From the NCBI GenBank assembly GCA_015493425.1, contig WGDG01000228.1, forward strand, positions 1 through 23,015: a stretch of DNA of 23,015 nt. The letters are read 5' to 3'. Below the pieces are notes generated by a model. That model had not been told where the DNA came from. It saw nothing but the letters and a program-made list of their open reading frames with translations, and did no database searches. Positions 7,931-16,943 of this stretch are shown here, in pieces. The position numbers and the translations under genes are program-made. The first letter of the stretch is position 1; each line of letters begins with the position of its first letter. Origin of the DNA: Sulfurovum sp. (GTDB lineage: Bacteria > Campylobacterota > Campylobacteria > Campylobacterales > Sulfurovaceae).

Positions 7931-9520
7931 TTACAGCGTCGCGTGAGAGACGCTGATACAGGCATCGAGTGCAGAGAGTTCCTCGATAACTTTTTTGGAA
8001 ACCTGCCCGTCAACACGGACAACAGCAAGTGCCTGCTGTTTCGTGTCACGCCCAAGTCTGAAGTCAGAAATATTCAACCCGTTATTGGCAAGAATATGTC
8101 CCACATCACCAATAACACCCGGAGTGTCCGTATTTCTAAAGAAGATCATTGTTCCTTTCGGTTCAACATCGAGGATGTAATCATCAATCTCGATAATACG
8201 CTGTACAGTATCATCAAACACTGTTCCGGCAATAGAAATCGTACTGTCTGCTGTTGTAAGTTTTATGGCAACTTTATTGGTAAATCCACTGGTATTTGGA
8301 AGGGTTTCATTCGAAAGTTCTATGCCACGTTCTTTGGCAACAAACTCGGCATTCACATAATTAACCTGATCTGCCAGAGATTCAGTCAATACACCGACAG
8401 TGGCAAAGGTCTGCATGGAAGCAAGATATTCTGCAATAGGACCTTTTGCCGTTACTTTAATAGATTTGACAGCACTCTTCGTTACCTGTGAAGAGAGATG
8501 TCCCATCTTCTGGATCAGTTCAAGGTAAGGACGCACAAAATCAGGCAGTTCATTCTCTTTAATCGGCAGGTTGAGCGCATTAGGGTAAGCTATGCCTTTT
8601 GCTGCAGCAATTGCGTTTTCTGCCGCCTGTGTTGCAATGTTACGCTGCGATTCTACCGTATTTGCACCCAGATGCGGCGTAACGGTTACGTTGTTCAAAT
8701 CAAGCAACGGATTGGAAGTAGCAGGTTCTTTGTTAAACACATCAATTCCCGCCATAGCGATCTTGCCTGACTTCAAGCCTTCCAGGAGGGCATCTTCATC
8801 ATAGAGTCCACCACGTGCACAGTTGATAAGAATCACACCGTCTTTCATTTTTGCGATCTCGTCTTTGCCGATCATTCCAATGGTCTCTTCTGTTTTGGGC
8901 GTATGAATCGTAATGATATCACAGGCAAGAATATCGTCAAAATTTCTCGTATAGGCAATGTCAAGATCGGTTGCTTTGCTCGCATCTACGTACGGGTCAT
9001 AGGTAACAACATCCATCTCAAAAGCTTTTGCCCGCTTTCCGACACGCGATCCAATGTTACCGAAACCGATAATACCCAGTTTTTTGTCCTTTAGCTCCGT
9101 ACCATACCAGTCCTGACGTCTCCAGACACGGTCAAGTTTCAGGTTATTGTGGGCATAGGGAAACTGACGCACACATGAAAGCATATGCGCCATGGTCAGC
9201 TCCACTGCAGCAATCGTATTGGCAGTAGGTACATTCATAACAACAATTCCCTGCTTACTTGCACCTGGGATATTCACATTATCCACACCAACACCTGCAC
9301 GTACAATCGCTTTCATTTTCTTGGCTGCTGCCAGAAATTTATCATCAACATCAGTTGAGGAACGCGTAATAGCAACATCTGCAAGCGGGATGATCTCTTC
9401 GACAAGTTTGTCTTTTGGCTCATCTGCCGCATTGATCAGTTCGATTTCAGGATCGTTCGCAAGAATGTCCAGTCCGCTTTGATGTATATGGTCACAAACG
9501 ACAACGGTTTTTTTTGACAT
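7931..9520 (-). CDS. serA: D-3-phosphoglycerate dehydrogenase
   Basis: Catalyses the first step of serine synthesis, NAD-dependent oxidation of 3-phosphoglycerate to 3-phosphohydroxypyruvate, in the cytosol. The 529-residue protein is the long SerA type. The substrate/nucleotide-binding core spans ~1-315 and holds GFGNIG (152-157) for NAD. The catalytic set is Arg236 (NCARGG), Glu265 and His283 (TPHLG). An intervening ASB-like domain follows at ~320-450, then a C-terminal ACT domain at ~456-529 (FRNTDTPGVIGDVG) that usually mediates serine feedback. The ATG has AAAGG 6 bases upstream. It lies 101 bases downstream of rpsA with two hairpins between, so it may be transcribed separately or by read-through. 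Confidence 0.97.
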   Translation of the reverse strand: MSKKTVVVCDHIHQSGLDILANDPEIELINAADEPKDKLVEEIIPLADVAITRSSTDVDDKFLAAAKKMKAIVRAGVGVDNVNIPGASKQGIVVMNVPTANTIAAVELTMAHMLSCVRQFPYAHNNLKLDRVWRRQDWYGTELKDKKLGIIGFGNIGSRVGKRAKAFEMDVVTYDPYVDASKATDLDIAYTRNFDDILACDIITIHTPKTEETIGMIGKDEIAKMKDGVILINCARGGLYDEDALLEGLKSGKIAMAGIDVFNKEPATSNPLLDLNNVTVTPHLGANTVESQRNIATQAAENAIAAAKGIAYPNALNLPIKENELPDFVRPYLELIQKMGHLSSQVTKSAVKSIKVTAKGPIAEYLASMQTFATVGVLTESLADQVNYVNAEFVAKERGIELSNETLPNTSGFTNKVAIKLTTADSTISIAGTVFDDTVQRIIEIDDYILDVEPKGTMIFFRNTDTPGVIGDVGHILANNGLNISDFRLGRDTKQQALAVVRVDGQVSKKVIEELSALDACISVSHATL

Positions 9521-9553
9521 CGTATACCTTTATAGTTAATTTAGAAGTGTACC

Positions 9554-9573
9554 CGGTCTCGGAGAAGAGACCG
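9554..9573. terminator. Hairpin in the rpsA-serA gap (distal)
   Basis: CGGTCTC and GAGACCG flank a 6-base GGAGAA loop. On the minus strand it follows the palindromic hairpin at 9588-9617. It is followed by GGTACACTTCTAAATT, not a clean U-tract, and lies 33 bases before the serA start. It may be a terminator, an RNA-stability element or part of the serA leader. Confidence 0.45.
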
Positions 9574-9587
9574 ATGTAAGAAGTGTA

Positions 9588-9617
9588 TTCACGCGGCATA
9601 TATGCCGAAGCAGTGAA
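9588..9617. terminator. Hairpin directly after rpsA
   Basis: A perfect 14-bp palindrome, CGGCATATATGCCG (9594-9607), is extended by an outer TTCAC/GTGAA pairing. It begins 4 bases after the rpsA stop codon in the direction of transcription. A terminator or 3'-end stabiliser for the abundant S1 mRNA is the likely role. No U-tract follows. Confidence 0.45.
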
Positions 9618-9621
9618 GGTT

Positions 9622-11274
9622 TTATTTTTTAAGGATGTCTCCAAATGCATCACCAAGGGTCATGCTGTCATCCTGATCAAGATTCAATTTTTCCATTGCT
9701 TCACGCTCTTCCTGACGCTCAAGTCTCTTCACAGAAACTCTGATTCTGTCAGAATTAGGATCAATGAAACTGATCACACCTTTGATCTCCTGTCCCTTTT
9801 CGATCTCGTCGAATTTCAGCGGGTGCAGGTCTTCCGTACGGATCAGAGCATCAACATTGTCATCAAGCGCAATAAATACACCAAAGTCTTTTTTGTCTTT
9901 TACTGTTCCTGTTACAATGGAACCGTTTTTATGCTCCTGGGCAAAGGCAGCAACCGGAGAGTCTTCCAGTGCTTTTTTGCTCAAAGAGATCTTACCCGCA
10001 TCTCTGTCAATTTTGATGATCTTCACTTCAACTTCGTCACCGACATTGAGTTCAGATTTTGCATTTTTGGATTTATCCCAAGAGACTTCCTGATTATGGA
10101 GAAGCCCCTCAACAGGACCGACCTTTACAAATGCACCGAAATCAGTGATAGATGTCACGGTTCCCTTCACAATGTCACCGACTCTGTGCTCTGCAGTAAA
10201 GGCATCCATTGGTTTTGGAAGAAGGTTTTTGAGGCTGACTCTGAGTCTTCTTCCTTCTTTATCGATTTCAATGACTTCAACATTGATCTCTTCACCATTT
10301 TCAAGGTAGTCTTTTGGATGCTTGACATTTTTGTCCCAAGAGATTTCGGAAACATGCAGGAATGCTTCAAGATCTTCACCGAGATCTACAAACACACCGT
10401 AAGGCTCAATATTTGAAACAGTTGCAGTAACCGTATCACCTACGCCGATAATTTCATCGATGTTTTCCCAAGGATCAGGATTTGCATCTTTAATGGAAAG
10501 AGAGAGGTGTCTCTTCTTCTTATCATAGTCAAGCGCAACAACATTGACTTCATCACCCTCTTCAAAATATTTGGAAGGATTTACCGGTCCCTTGTGAGAG
10601 ATCTGTGAATAGTGAACCAGACCGTCCATACCGCCTACATCAACAAACATTCCGTAAGACGTGATCTTTTTGATCGTTCCGACAACCGGCTCTTTGTTCT
10701 CAAGCAGTTCATTGACAATCTCTTCAGTTCTTGCTCTGTCTCTCTCTATCAGCTCTTTTCTGGAAACAACGACAGATCCCTTGTCCTTGTCTACTTTAAC
10801 AATAACAGCTTTGACTTTTTTACCGATTGGGTCAATCTTGGAAGAGAGGTACGAAAGTGTACGCGGCATGAAGAATTCAAGCCCGTCAACATCAACAACG
10901 TAACCCCCTTTGTTTTTCTTGGTAACGACACCTTCAATAATGTATTCCTGATCTTCATCGTATTCAGAAATGAACTCATTAAGTGCGACACGGCTGAGAG
11001 CCGCTTTACGTGAAACACGCCCTCTGCCCTGGTTGACTACTTCAATTTCATCACCGACATTAAAGAGAATATTTCCCTCTTCGTCTCTGATCTCGTCAAG
11101 TGAAAGATTTGCATCTCTGCCACCACCGATATCTACGACAGCCAGGTTGTCTTTCTCATCAATTTTTACAACCGTACCGGTTACCAAATCACTTTTTGAC
11201 TCAGATTTTTTGAACGATTCCTCAAGCATCGCCTCAAAATCAACATCTTCAATTTCGATATCTTCGAACTTCAT
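9622..11274 (-). CDS. rpsA: 30S ribosomal protein S1
   Basis: S1 binds mRNA on the 30S subunit and helps start translation. The 550-residue chain contains six S1 (OB-fold) repeats at roughly 29-95, 110-175, 195-262, 280-348, 365-433 and 450-518. Repeats 3-6 carry the classic GxFVxVG/GLLH-type pattern (YGMFVDVGGMDGLVH, YGVFVDLGEDLEAFLH, FGAFVKVGPVEGLLH, FGVFIALDDNVDALI). The N terminus is very acidic (FEDIEIEDVDFEAMLEES), as usual for S1. AAGGA lies 5 bases before the ATG and a TATAAT -10 about 33 bases before it. The gene follows aroA in the same direction after 129 bases, so it probably has its own promoter. The six-domain form with an intact N terminus suggests normal ribosome docking. Confidence 0.96.
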   Translation of the reverse strand: MKFEDIEIEDVDFEAMLEESFKKSESKSDLVTGTVVKIDEKDNLAVVDIGGGRDANLSLDEIRDEEGNILFNVGDEIEVVNQGRGRVSRKAALSRVALNEFISEYDEDQEYIIEGVVTKKNKGGYVVDVDGLEFFMPRTLSYLSSKIDPIGKKVKAVIVKVDKDKGSVVVSRKELIERDRARTEEIVNELLENKEPVVGTIKKITSYGMFVDVGGMDGLVHYSQISHKGPVNPSKYFEEGDEVNVVALDYDKKKRHLSLSIKDANPDPWENIDEIIGVGDTVTATVSNIEPYGVFVDLGEDLEAFLHVSEISWDKNVKHPKDYLENGEEINVEVIEIDKEGRRLRVSLKNLLPKPMDAFTAEHRVGDIVKGTVTSITDFGAFVKVGPVEGLLHNQEVSWDKSKNAKSELNVGDEVEVKIIKIDRDAGKISLSKKALEDSPVAAFAQEHKNGSIVTGTVKDKKDFGVFIALDDNVDALIRTEDLHPLKFDEIEKGQEIKGVISFIDPNSDRIRVSVKRLERQEEREAMEKLNLDQDDSMTLGDAFGDILKK

Positions 11275-11306
11275 ACCTATCCTTATGTGTACACTAAATT
11301 TGCGTT

Positions 11307-11312
11307 ATTATA
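11307..11312 (-). promoter_or_regulatory. rpsA promoter -10
   Basis: TATAAT in the context CGATATAATAACG, minus strand, giving a leader of about 25 nt. No -35 match. The leader contains the 8-bp palindrome GTGTACAC (11287-11294), which may be chance. Confidence 0.55.
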
Positions 11313-11385
11313 TCGAAATTTTGTATCAGGATGCTTATGAAAAATGATTTTGGGAGGAAAGAGAAAAAGGAAGATATCAAGAGGG

Positions 11386-11412
11386 CACTATTGAGAAGAA
11401 CCTTCAATAGTG
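11386..11412. terminator. Hairpin overlapping the aroA stop codon
   Basis: A 9-bp perfect inverted repeat, CACTATTGA/TCAATAGTG, with a 9-base loop. The aroA stop codon lies inside its first arm on the transcribed strand. The sequence after it (CCCTCTTGATATC) is not U-rich, so this is a possible weak or factor-dependent end of the pheS-aroA operon. Confidence 0.5.
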
Positions 11413-12687
11413 GGAAATACTCTCCAGAACCTCAAAATAGGCAGGAAATGTTTTTGCAGTACACTCAGGCTCGTTAATGGTTACAGAGACCGGATCAAGA
11501 GCAAGCAGAGAAAAACACATTGCCATACGGTGGTCATCATAAGTATCGATAGCAGCATGTTTAAGCTGTGCTGGCGGTGTAACAGAAAGGTGATCTTCTC
11601 CCTCTTCTACCTCTGCGCCCACCTTCCTCAGCTCTGTGGCCATGGCATGTAGACGGTCTGTCTCTTTGACACGCCAGTTGTAAATGTTGCGCAGGGTTGT
11701 TGTCCCATCGGCAAAGAGTGCCGTGGTCGCAATAGTCATCGCAGCATCGGGAATATAGTTAAAATCCATGTCGATCGCATGGAGTTCTTTCCGTTCAACA
11801 GCGATATAATCATCACCCCACTCCACTTTTGCACCCATCTTTGCAAGCACGTCAGCAAAAGCGACATCACCCTGTATTGATTTTTTACCAATACCGGTCA
11901 CCTTTACACGTCCACCTTTAATGGCAGCTGCTGCCAGAAAATAAGAAGCAGAAGAAGCATCTCCTTCTACCATAAAAGAGTCAACAGCATGGTAACGCTG
12001 ACCGGATTTGACTCGGAAACGTGCATAATTTTCATTCTCTACCTCTACACCGAATGTATGCATAATATCAAGCGTAATATCAATGTATGGTTTGGAGACC
12101 AGTTCGCCTTCAATAGTAATGGTCATATCATTTTGTGCCATTGGCGCTGCCATCAGCAAAGCGGTAAGAAACTGGCTGGAGATACTGCCATCAATACTCA
12201 CTTCTCCACCAGCCAGCCCCTCAGCATTAATCTTTATCGGAGGGTAACCTTCATTCTCAAGATAGACAATGTTGGCACCTGCCTGGCGCAGAGCATCGAC
12301 AAGATGACCGATAGGACGCTCTTTCATACGCGGCTCACCGGTCAAAACGTACTCCCCTTTTCCAAGTGTCAATGCCGCGGTAAGCGGTCTCATCGCTGTA
12401 CCGGCATTGCCTAAAAAAAGCTCAACAGGTTCAGTGTTTGTGAAGGGAGCGCCATTCCCGGTCACAGTACACTCTGTACCGTCTTCAGAGAGTGTATAGT
12501 CTACACCAAGCACTTTAAGTGCATTAAGCATATGACGGGTATCATCGCTCTGCAGCAGGTTGGTGATCGTTGTTGTTCCCTCTGCCAATGCAGCAATAAG
12601 CAATGCTCGGTTGGAAAGACTCTTCGAACCTGGAAGATTCACCTCACCGTCAATGCGTTTTACAGGCTTGAGCGTAAGACTATTCAC
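11404..12687 (-). CDS. aroA: 5-enolpyruvylshikimate-3-phosphate synthase
   Basis: Joins shikimate-3-phosphate and phosphoenolpyruvate in the shikimate pathway to chorismate and aromatic amino acids. The 427-residue length is standard. Visible motifs are the substrate loop LPGSKSLSNR (18-27), LFLGNAGTAMRPL (90-102) and GEPRMKERP (117-125). The NAGTAMRP form, with Gly96 intact, is that of class I, glyphosate-sensitive enzymes. Later motifs are the PDAAMTIA segment and NWRVKETDRL. Translation starts at GTG, 8 bases inside the ispH end, with AAGGTGG 6 bases upstream. The alternative ATG choices would delete the conserved N-terminal strand, so the GTG is preferred. It is the last gene of the overlapping pheS-pheT-ispH-aroA unit. 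Confidence 0.97.
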   Translation of the reverse strand: MNSLTLKPVKRIDGEVNLPGSKSLSNRALLIAALAEGTTTITNLLQSDDTRHMLNALKVLGVDYTLSEDGTECTVTGNGAPFTNTEPVELFLGNAGTAMRPLTAALTLGKGEYVLTGEPRMKERPIGHLVDALRQAGANIVYLENEGYPPIKINAEGLAGGEVSIDGSISSQFLTALLMAAPMAQNDMTITIEGELVSKPYIDITLDIMHTFGVEVENENYARFRVKSGQRYHAVDSFMVEGDASSASYFLAAAAIKGGRVKVTGIGKKSIQGDVAFADVLAKMGAKVEWGDDYIAVERKELHAIDMDFNYIPDAAMTIATTALFADGTTTLRNIYNWRVKETDRLHAMATELRKVGAEVEEGEDHLSVTPPAQLKHAAIDTYDDHRMAMCFSLLALDPVSVTINEPECTAKTFPAYFEVLESISHY

Positions 12688-13540
12688 GCGATTCCACCTT
12701 CTCGACTTTCACCAGATCCTGAATACGGTCAATAACATTCTGTACAATCCAGTCAGGCGTAGAGGCACCCGCTGAAATACCGCAGAACTGCTTCCCTTCA
12801 AACCATTCCTGCTCCAGTTCTTTTTCATTCTCCACCAGGTAACTGTCCTCACAGTAGGTTTTGCAAATGGAGTGCAACTGCTTGGTATTGGAAGAGTGCT
12901 TCCCTCCGATAACCACCATCACATCGGCTTCTTTGGCAAGCTCTGCCGCGGCATCCTGGTTTTCAAACGTCGCATTGCAGATGGTGTTAAACACACGCAC
13001 CTCTTTATGCTCAAGAATCAGCTTATTGACCACTTTAAGATAATCCTGCGGTTTGCGTGTGGTTTGGGCAACAACAGCCACCTTGGAAAGAATGGGCAAA
13101 CCCTCAAGTTCATGCTCGTCAATCACAACAAATGCATTTCGAGGGTCTTTGGCGTAGCTGATAACGCCTTTAATTTCAGGATGATTTTTATCACCGAATA
13201 CAACAATGCTGTATCCTTGCTCACTCATATCTGCAACAATGTGCTGAGGCGTAGTCACGTAAGGACAAGTCGCATCAATAATCTCATTATTTTGGCTTTT
13301 AAGCTGTGCAAGTTCATCTTTGGGAATACCGTGAGTACGGATCACAACGGAATCTTCCGGTGTGATCTCTTCAAATTTTTCGGCCAATCCGATACGAAAT
13401 CCTTCTTTAAGACGATTAATCTCGTCTTTATTATGGATCAGTGGGCCGTATGTTTTACTGCCTTGATGTTCTTCGGCAATTTTAATGGCACGTTTGACAC
13501 CAAAACAAAATCCGTAACTCGATGCTAACTGTATCTTCAT
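12680..13540 (-). CDS. ispH: 4-hydroxy-3-methylbut-2-enyl diphosphate reductase
   Basis: The last enzyme of the MEP isoprenoid pathway, an Fe-S protein that makes IPP and DMAPP from HMBPP. The 286-residue protein has the three cluster cysteines at Cys12 (SYGFCFGVKRA), Cys92 (DATCPYV) and Cys188 (NTICNAT). The proton-relay glutamate sits in HPEIKG (Glu122), and the VVIGGKHSSNTK motif is present. The ATG directly follows the pheT stop, with GGAG 9 bases upstream, and its 3' end overlaps aroA by 8 bases, so it is translated within the pheS-aroA operon. In Helicobacter and Campylobacter, as I remember them, aroA precedes ispH here. The order is reversed in this genome. Confidence 0.97.
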   Translation of the reverse strand: MKIQLASSYGFCFGVKRAIKIAEEHQGSKTYGPLIHNKDEINRLKEGFRIGLAEKFEEITPEDSVVIRTHGIPKDELAQLKSQNNEIIDATCPYVTTPQHIVADMSEQGYSIVVFGDKNHPEIKGVISYAKDPRNAFVVIDEHELEGLPILSKVAVVAQTTRKPQDYLKVVNKLILEHKEVRVFNTICNATFENQDAAAELAKEADVMVVIGGKHSSNTKQLHSICKTYCEDSYLVENEKELEQEWFEGKQFCGISAGASTPDWIVQNVIDRIQDLVKVEKVESRE

Positions 13541-15877
13541 TTATCGAAGCTCCGCCCCAAAAGCTTTTTCAAGTGCTTTCATAATCTCTTTCATCACTTC
13601 TTCAATGTCACTCTCTTCGAGCGTCTTTTCCATTGACTGAATAAAGAAGCGGATTGTCAATGACTTTTTATCTCCCAGTTTCTCATCCGTATAAATATCT
13701 ACCGGATAACTTTCTTTCAAGAGTGGCAAACTCAGTGATTCCAGGACTTTCGCTACTTCATAGTAGTTCACGGACTTGTCAATGACAATACTCAAATCTT
13801 TGTAGACTCCCTGAAATTTGGAGATTGGTCTGGCATTGATGTGCTTTGGCAGAAGCGCTTCAAAATCCAACTCAGCAATGAAAGTGACAGGAATGCCATA
13901 TTCCTCCTGTGCCACAGGATGCAGCTTACTCATAAAGCCAACTATCTTGCCGTCAATCACAATGTCTGCAGACTGGTATGGGTGAATAAGACCGTTGTTG
14001 TCAGTGCAGGGCAGCAGCTCAAAGTGGCCGATAACACTGCCAAGTTTCTGCGTAAATACAGCAAAATCGACCGGTGCAGGTTTGCCTGCATTTTTGACAC
14101 TCTCAGGCTCTGATTCACCGGCAAAAACAAATGCTGCCTTTTCACTCTGGTTGCGCTTGGCATCGAATACAGCACCTATTTCAAAAAGAGGAATAGATTT
14201 TTTCGAGTAGCTGACATTGCGCTTGACTGCCTGAAGCATATTGACCAGCATCGTACTGCGAAGAGTATTGAGCTCTTCAGCAATAGGGTTGGCAAGTTCC
14301 AGTTCTGGCTCTGTCACTTCAAAACCATACTTCTCAAGTAGTGCTTTGTCGCTAAACACATAGGAGACGTTTTCATAGAAACCCACACCAACAGCACGGT
14401 TGCGTAACGCCTTTTTTGCTTTAAAACGCTCACTGGTTGCATTGAGACGTTTTTTCTCCGCAAAAACAAGCGGTTTGGCAGGGATATTGTTAATGCCGAT
14501 AATCCGTACGATCTCTTCAGCAATATCCTGAATATTTTTAATGTCATGTCTAAAAAGCGGTACTTTTACGGCAATCTGATGCTCATCCATCATTGTCATG
14601 CTAAAACCAAGCTTTTGCAATACGGTTGCAATTTTACCCAACTCGATCTCCATCCCTACAATGGAAGATATCTCTCTTGCATCAATCAGTATTTTCACCG
14701 GTTCACGTTCGACTTCTACATCAAGCGATCCCTCGTAACAGCTTATCTGCGTATATGCCTCCAGTAAATAGGCAAGGAAAGCAAGCCCGAAACCAAGATC
14801 AGGGTTGGAACCTCGGGAAGTTTTATAAAAGAGTTCATCTTTTTCAATGTCAAGATTGGCAACTGCTTCAGAGAGAAGATCAGGGTTTATATAACTCGCC
14901 TCGATAAGCACCTCTTTACAATGTGGCTTTGGCAGTGTCTCTTCCGTCTGTGAGACACCAACAATACTTGCATGCTTACCGTTAAGGTGCACATGGACAA
15001 TACCTTTTTCATGTCCTTCTACACTGATGATCACTTTATCATTTTCATCAGAGCAGAAAGCTGCACAGTCGTACATTCTCAAAATCACACCCGTTGTGTG
15101 TGTTGCATAGGCAAGTATTTTCTCCAGTACATTTTGTGCTTCCACCTTCACCATTGCGAGCCGAAGATCAATGAGAAAACTGCTGTCCATCTCTTCAATT
15201 GAAGCGAGCTTATAGCGTAGATCCGCTTCGACATCACCTTTAAGGTGCAGTTCCACTTTTCTGGCAATGCCAAGCTTCATTCTCTCAGCCTGTTTGTACT
15301 CAAACGGCTTCATATCAATGTTTAGTGCTGCACTCAGATCGCGTGCGACACCATAAATACTTAGGCAGTCACCGCGGTTTGCTGTCAGCTCCAGTTCAAT
15401 AATGGTATCGGCAACTTTTTCATAGGTGGCAAGTTCACGCCCTACTTCCAGTTCACCAATACTTTCATCGAGAATCATGATCCCCTTACCCATATCGGGC
15501 AACCCAAGTTCGGAAGAGGAACAGACCATTCCGTTGCTTTCCACACCACGGAGTTTCGCCGGTTTAATTTTAAAGTTACCCGGCAGTATCGCACCTACAG
15601 TCGCAACAGCTACATATTCAGCGTCAACCACATTGGCAGCACCACAGACTATCTGCTCCACACCGCTGCCGATGTCAATCTGACAGACATTGAGCTTGTC
15701 AGCATCCGGGTGTTTTTCGCAGGAGATGATCTTTCCTATCACTACTTTGGCGGGGATGTCAATCTTCTCCATGCTGTCCACTTCCAGCCCGATGGCATTG
15801 AAAGTCTCATAAAGTGTTTCATCTGAAACTCCGTTCAGGTCGATAAATTCGTCAAGCCATGTACGTGTCACTATCAT
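13541..15877 (-). CDS. pheT: Phenylalanyl-tRNA synthetase beta subunit
   Basis: Forms the alpha2-beta2 PheRS that charges tRNA-Phe. It has 778 residues. The N-terminal EMAP/tRNA-binding domain is at ~40-150 (CEKHPDADKLNVCQIDIG, LRGVESNGMVCSSSELG). The NRGDCLSIYGVARDL motif follows. A B3/B4-like region spans ~205-370, B5 ~390-465 with FRHDIKNIQDIAEEIVRI, the pseudo-catalytic core ~480-680, and the FDX anticodon-binding domain ~690-778. The B3/B4 region lacks the usual VDxTNYVM and PLHAFD motifs that line the Tyr-editing site. The Campylobacter protein, as I recall it, looks similar here. The start overlaps the pheS stop by 4 bases (ATGA), with GGAG 8 bases upstream. Confidence 0.96.
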   Translation of the reverse strand: MIVTRTWLDEFIDLNGVSDETLYETFNAIGLEVDSMEKIDIPAKVVIGKIISCEKHPDADKLNVCQIDIGSGVEQIVCGAANVVDAEYVAVATVGAILPGNFKIKPAKLRGVESNGMVCSSSELGLPDMGKGIMILDESIGELEVGRELATYEKVADTIIELELTANRGDCLSIYGVARDLSAALNIDMKPFEYKQAERMKLGIARKVELHLKGDVEADLRYKLASIEEMDSSFLIDLRLAMVKVEAQNVLEKILAYATHTTGVILRMYDCAAFCSDENDKVIISVEGHEKGIVHVHLNGKHASIVGVSQTEETLPKPHCKEVLIEASYINPDLLSEAVANLDIEKDELFYKTSRGSNPDLGFGLAFLAYLLEAYTQISCYEGSLDVEVEREPVKILIDAREISSIVGMEIELGKIATVLQKLGFSMTMMDEHQIAVKVPLFRHDIKNIQDIAEEIVRIIGINNIPAKPLVFAEKKRLNATSERFKAKKALRNRAVGVGFYENVSYVFSDKALLEKYGFEVTEPELELANPIAEELNTLRSTMLVNMLQAVKRNVSYSKKSIPLFEIGAVFDAKRNQSEKAAFVFAGESEPESVKNAGKPAPVDFAVFTQKLGSVIGHFELLPCTDNNGLIHPYQSADIVIDGKIVGFMSKLHPVAQEEYGIPVTFIAELDFEALLPKHINARPISKFQGVYKDLSIVIDKSVNYYEVAKVLESLSLPLLKESYPVDIYTDEKLGDKKSLTIRFFIQSMEKTLEESDIEEVMKEIMKALEKAFGAELR

Positions 15878-16866
15878 CTAAACTGCTCCAGCAAACGGAT
15901 ATCGCCTTCAAAAAGACTACGAAGATCCGGTATTTTGTGCATCAGCATTGCAATACGTTCAACCCCGAGACCGAACGCATAGCCGCTGACATCTTTATAA
16001 TCAACCGCTTTGAAAACATTGGGGTCGACAATGCCGCATCCAAGGATCTCTATCCATCCTGTATGAGAACAGACACGACACCCTTCTCCTCCGCAGAAAA
16101 TACAGCTGATATCCACTTCTGCCGAAGGTTCGGTGAACGGGAAAAAACTTGGACGAAAACGCACATCGACATCACCGAACATATACTGTAAAAAATCGGT
16201 CAAGATCGCCTTAAGGTTGGCAAAGGAAACTTTTCCTTTTTCATCGACTACAAGTCCCTCGACCTGATGAAACATCGGTGTATGCGTCACGTCATAGTCG
16301 CGTCTGAAAACCGCGCCGGGTGCAATCATTCGGATGGGCGGCTTCTCTTTGAGCATCGTACGGATCTGCACCGGCGATGTATGTGTACGCAGCAGACCGC
16401 CGTCTTTAAAATAAAATGTATCCTGCATATCACGTGCCGGGTGGTATTTTGGTAAATTCAATGCTTCAAAGTTATGAAAATCATCTTCAATCATCCCACC
16501 GGTCTCAACCGAAAAGTTGAGTGCGGTAAAATAGTCAATGATCTTGTCCATTGTCTCCATCACCGGATGCAACGCTCCCTTCTGCGCCAATGTACCATAG
16601 AGTGATACATCAATCGCTTCAGCTTTCAAAAGACGTTCGATCTCTTCAGTTTTCAACTCATCATAGCGCTTGTCAAACAGTGCCTGAAGTGAGGCCTTTT
16701 GCTTATTCAGCCCTTCGGCAAAAGCTTTCTTCTCAGGTCCCGGAATGTCTTTCATCTTCGCAAACTGCGCAGCAAGAAGCCCTTTCTTTCCAAAGAGTTC
16801 AATGCGCACCTTCTCCAATGCCTCAAGTGAATCGGTCTGCAGTATCTTAGATTCCAAATTTTCCAT
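15874..16866 (-). CDS. pheS: Phenylalanyl-tRNA synthetase alpha subunit
   Basis: The catalytic subunit of PheRS. From the ATG at 16866 it has 330 residues, close to the E. coli length. The frame stays open 40 codons further upstream, but that part is AT-rich intergenic DNA, and GGAG sits just before this ATG. An N-terminal helical arm spans ~1-90. Class II motif 2 is FRRDYDVTHTPMFHQVEG (187-204) and motif 3 is GYAFGLGVERIAML (295-308). FFPFTEPSAEVD marks the Phe-binding region. Between them is a four-cysteine cluster, CX2CX4CX2C (Cys255, 258, 263, 266), a possible zinc knuckle found in many but not all PheS. It heads an operon with pheT, ispH and aroA and diverges from the HIT gene. Confidence 0.96.
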   Translation of the reverse strand: MENLESKILQTDSLEALEKVRIELFGKKGLLAAQFAKMKDIPGPEKKAFAEGLNKQKASLQALFDKRYDELKTEEIERLLKAEAIDVSLYGTLAQKGALHPVMETMDKIIDYFTALNFSVETGGMIEDDFHNFEALNLPKYHPARDMQDTFYFKDGGLLRTHTSPVQIRTMLKEKPPIRMIAPGAVFRRDYDVTHTPMFHQVEGLVVDEKGKVSFANLKAILTDFLQYMFGDVDVRFRPSFFPFTEPSAEVDISCIFCGGEGCRVCSHTGWIEILGCGIVDPNVFKAVDYKDVSGYAFGLGVERIAMLMHKIPDLRSLFEGDIRLLEQFR

Positions 16867-16934
16867 AATGCTCCATTTATCGCATAATAATTGCCGTGAT
16901 TCTAACGAAAAGTTGCTAACAAGGGGGTTTAGTG

Positions 16935-16943
16935 TGCTATAAT
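16935..16943 (+). promoter_or_regulatory. Promoter of the HIT gene, extended -10
   Basis: A near-consensus GTGCTATAAT (TATAAT at 16938-16943), about 45 bases before the HIT start, in the pheS-HIT divergent gap (16867-16988). A facing promoter for pheS must lie in the same gap. The best minus-strand candidate is TAGAAT at 16899-16904, which is weak. Confidence 0.6.

Noticed and set aside
7934..7955. CAGCGTC/GACGCTG inverted repeat at the serA 3' end
   Set aside because: It lies within the last serA codons, which encode ordinary ACT-domain residues. It is too weak to call as a regulatory element on its own.
9583..10416. 277-codon + strand reading frame opposite rpsA
   Set aside because: It lies wholly antisense to the clear S1 gene and has a Phe/Ser/Arg-rich, non-domain composition. 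It is a shadow of S1 codon use.
12872..13528. 218-codon + strand reading frame opposite ispH
   Set aside because: Antisense to a gene with all IspH cluster cysteines. The translated product resembles no family.
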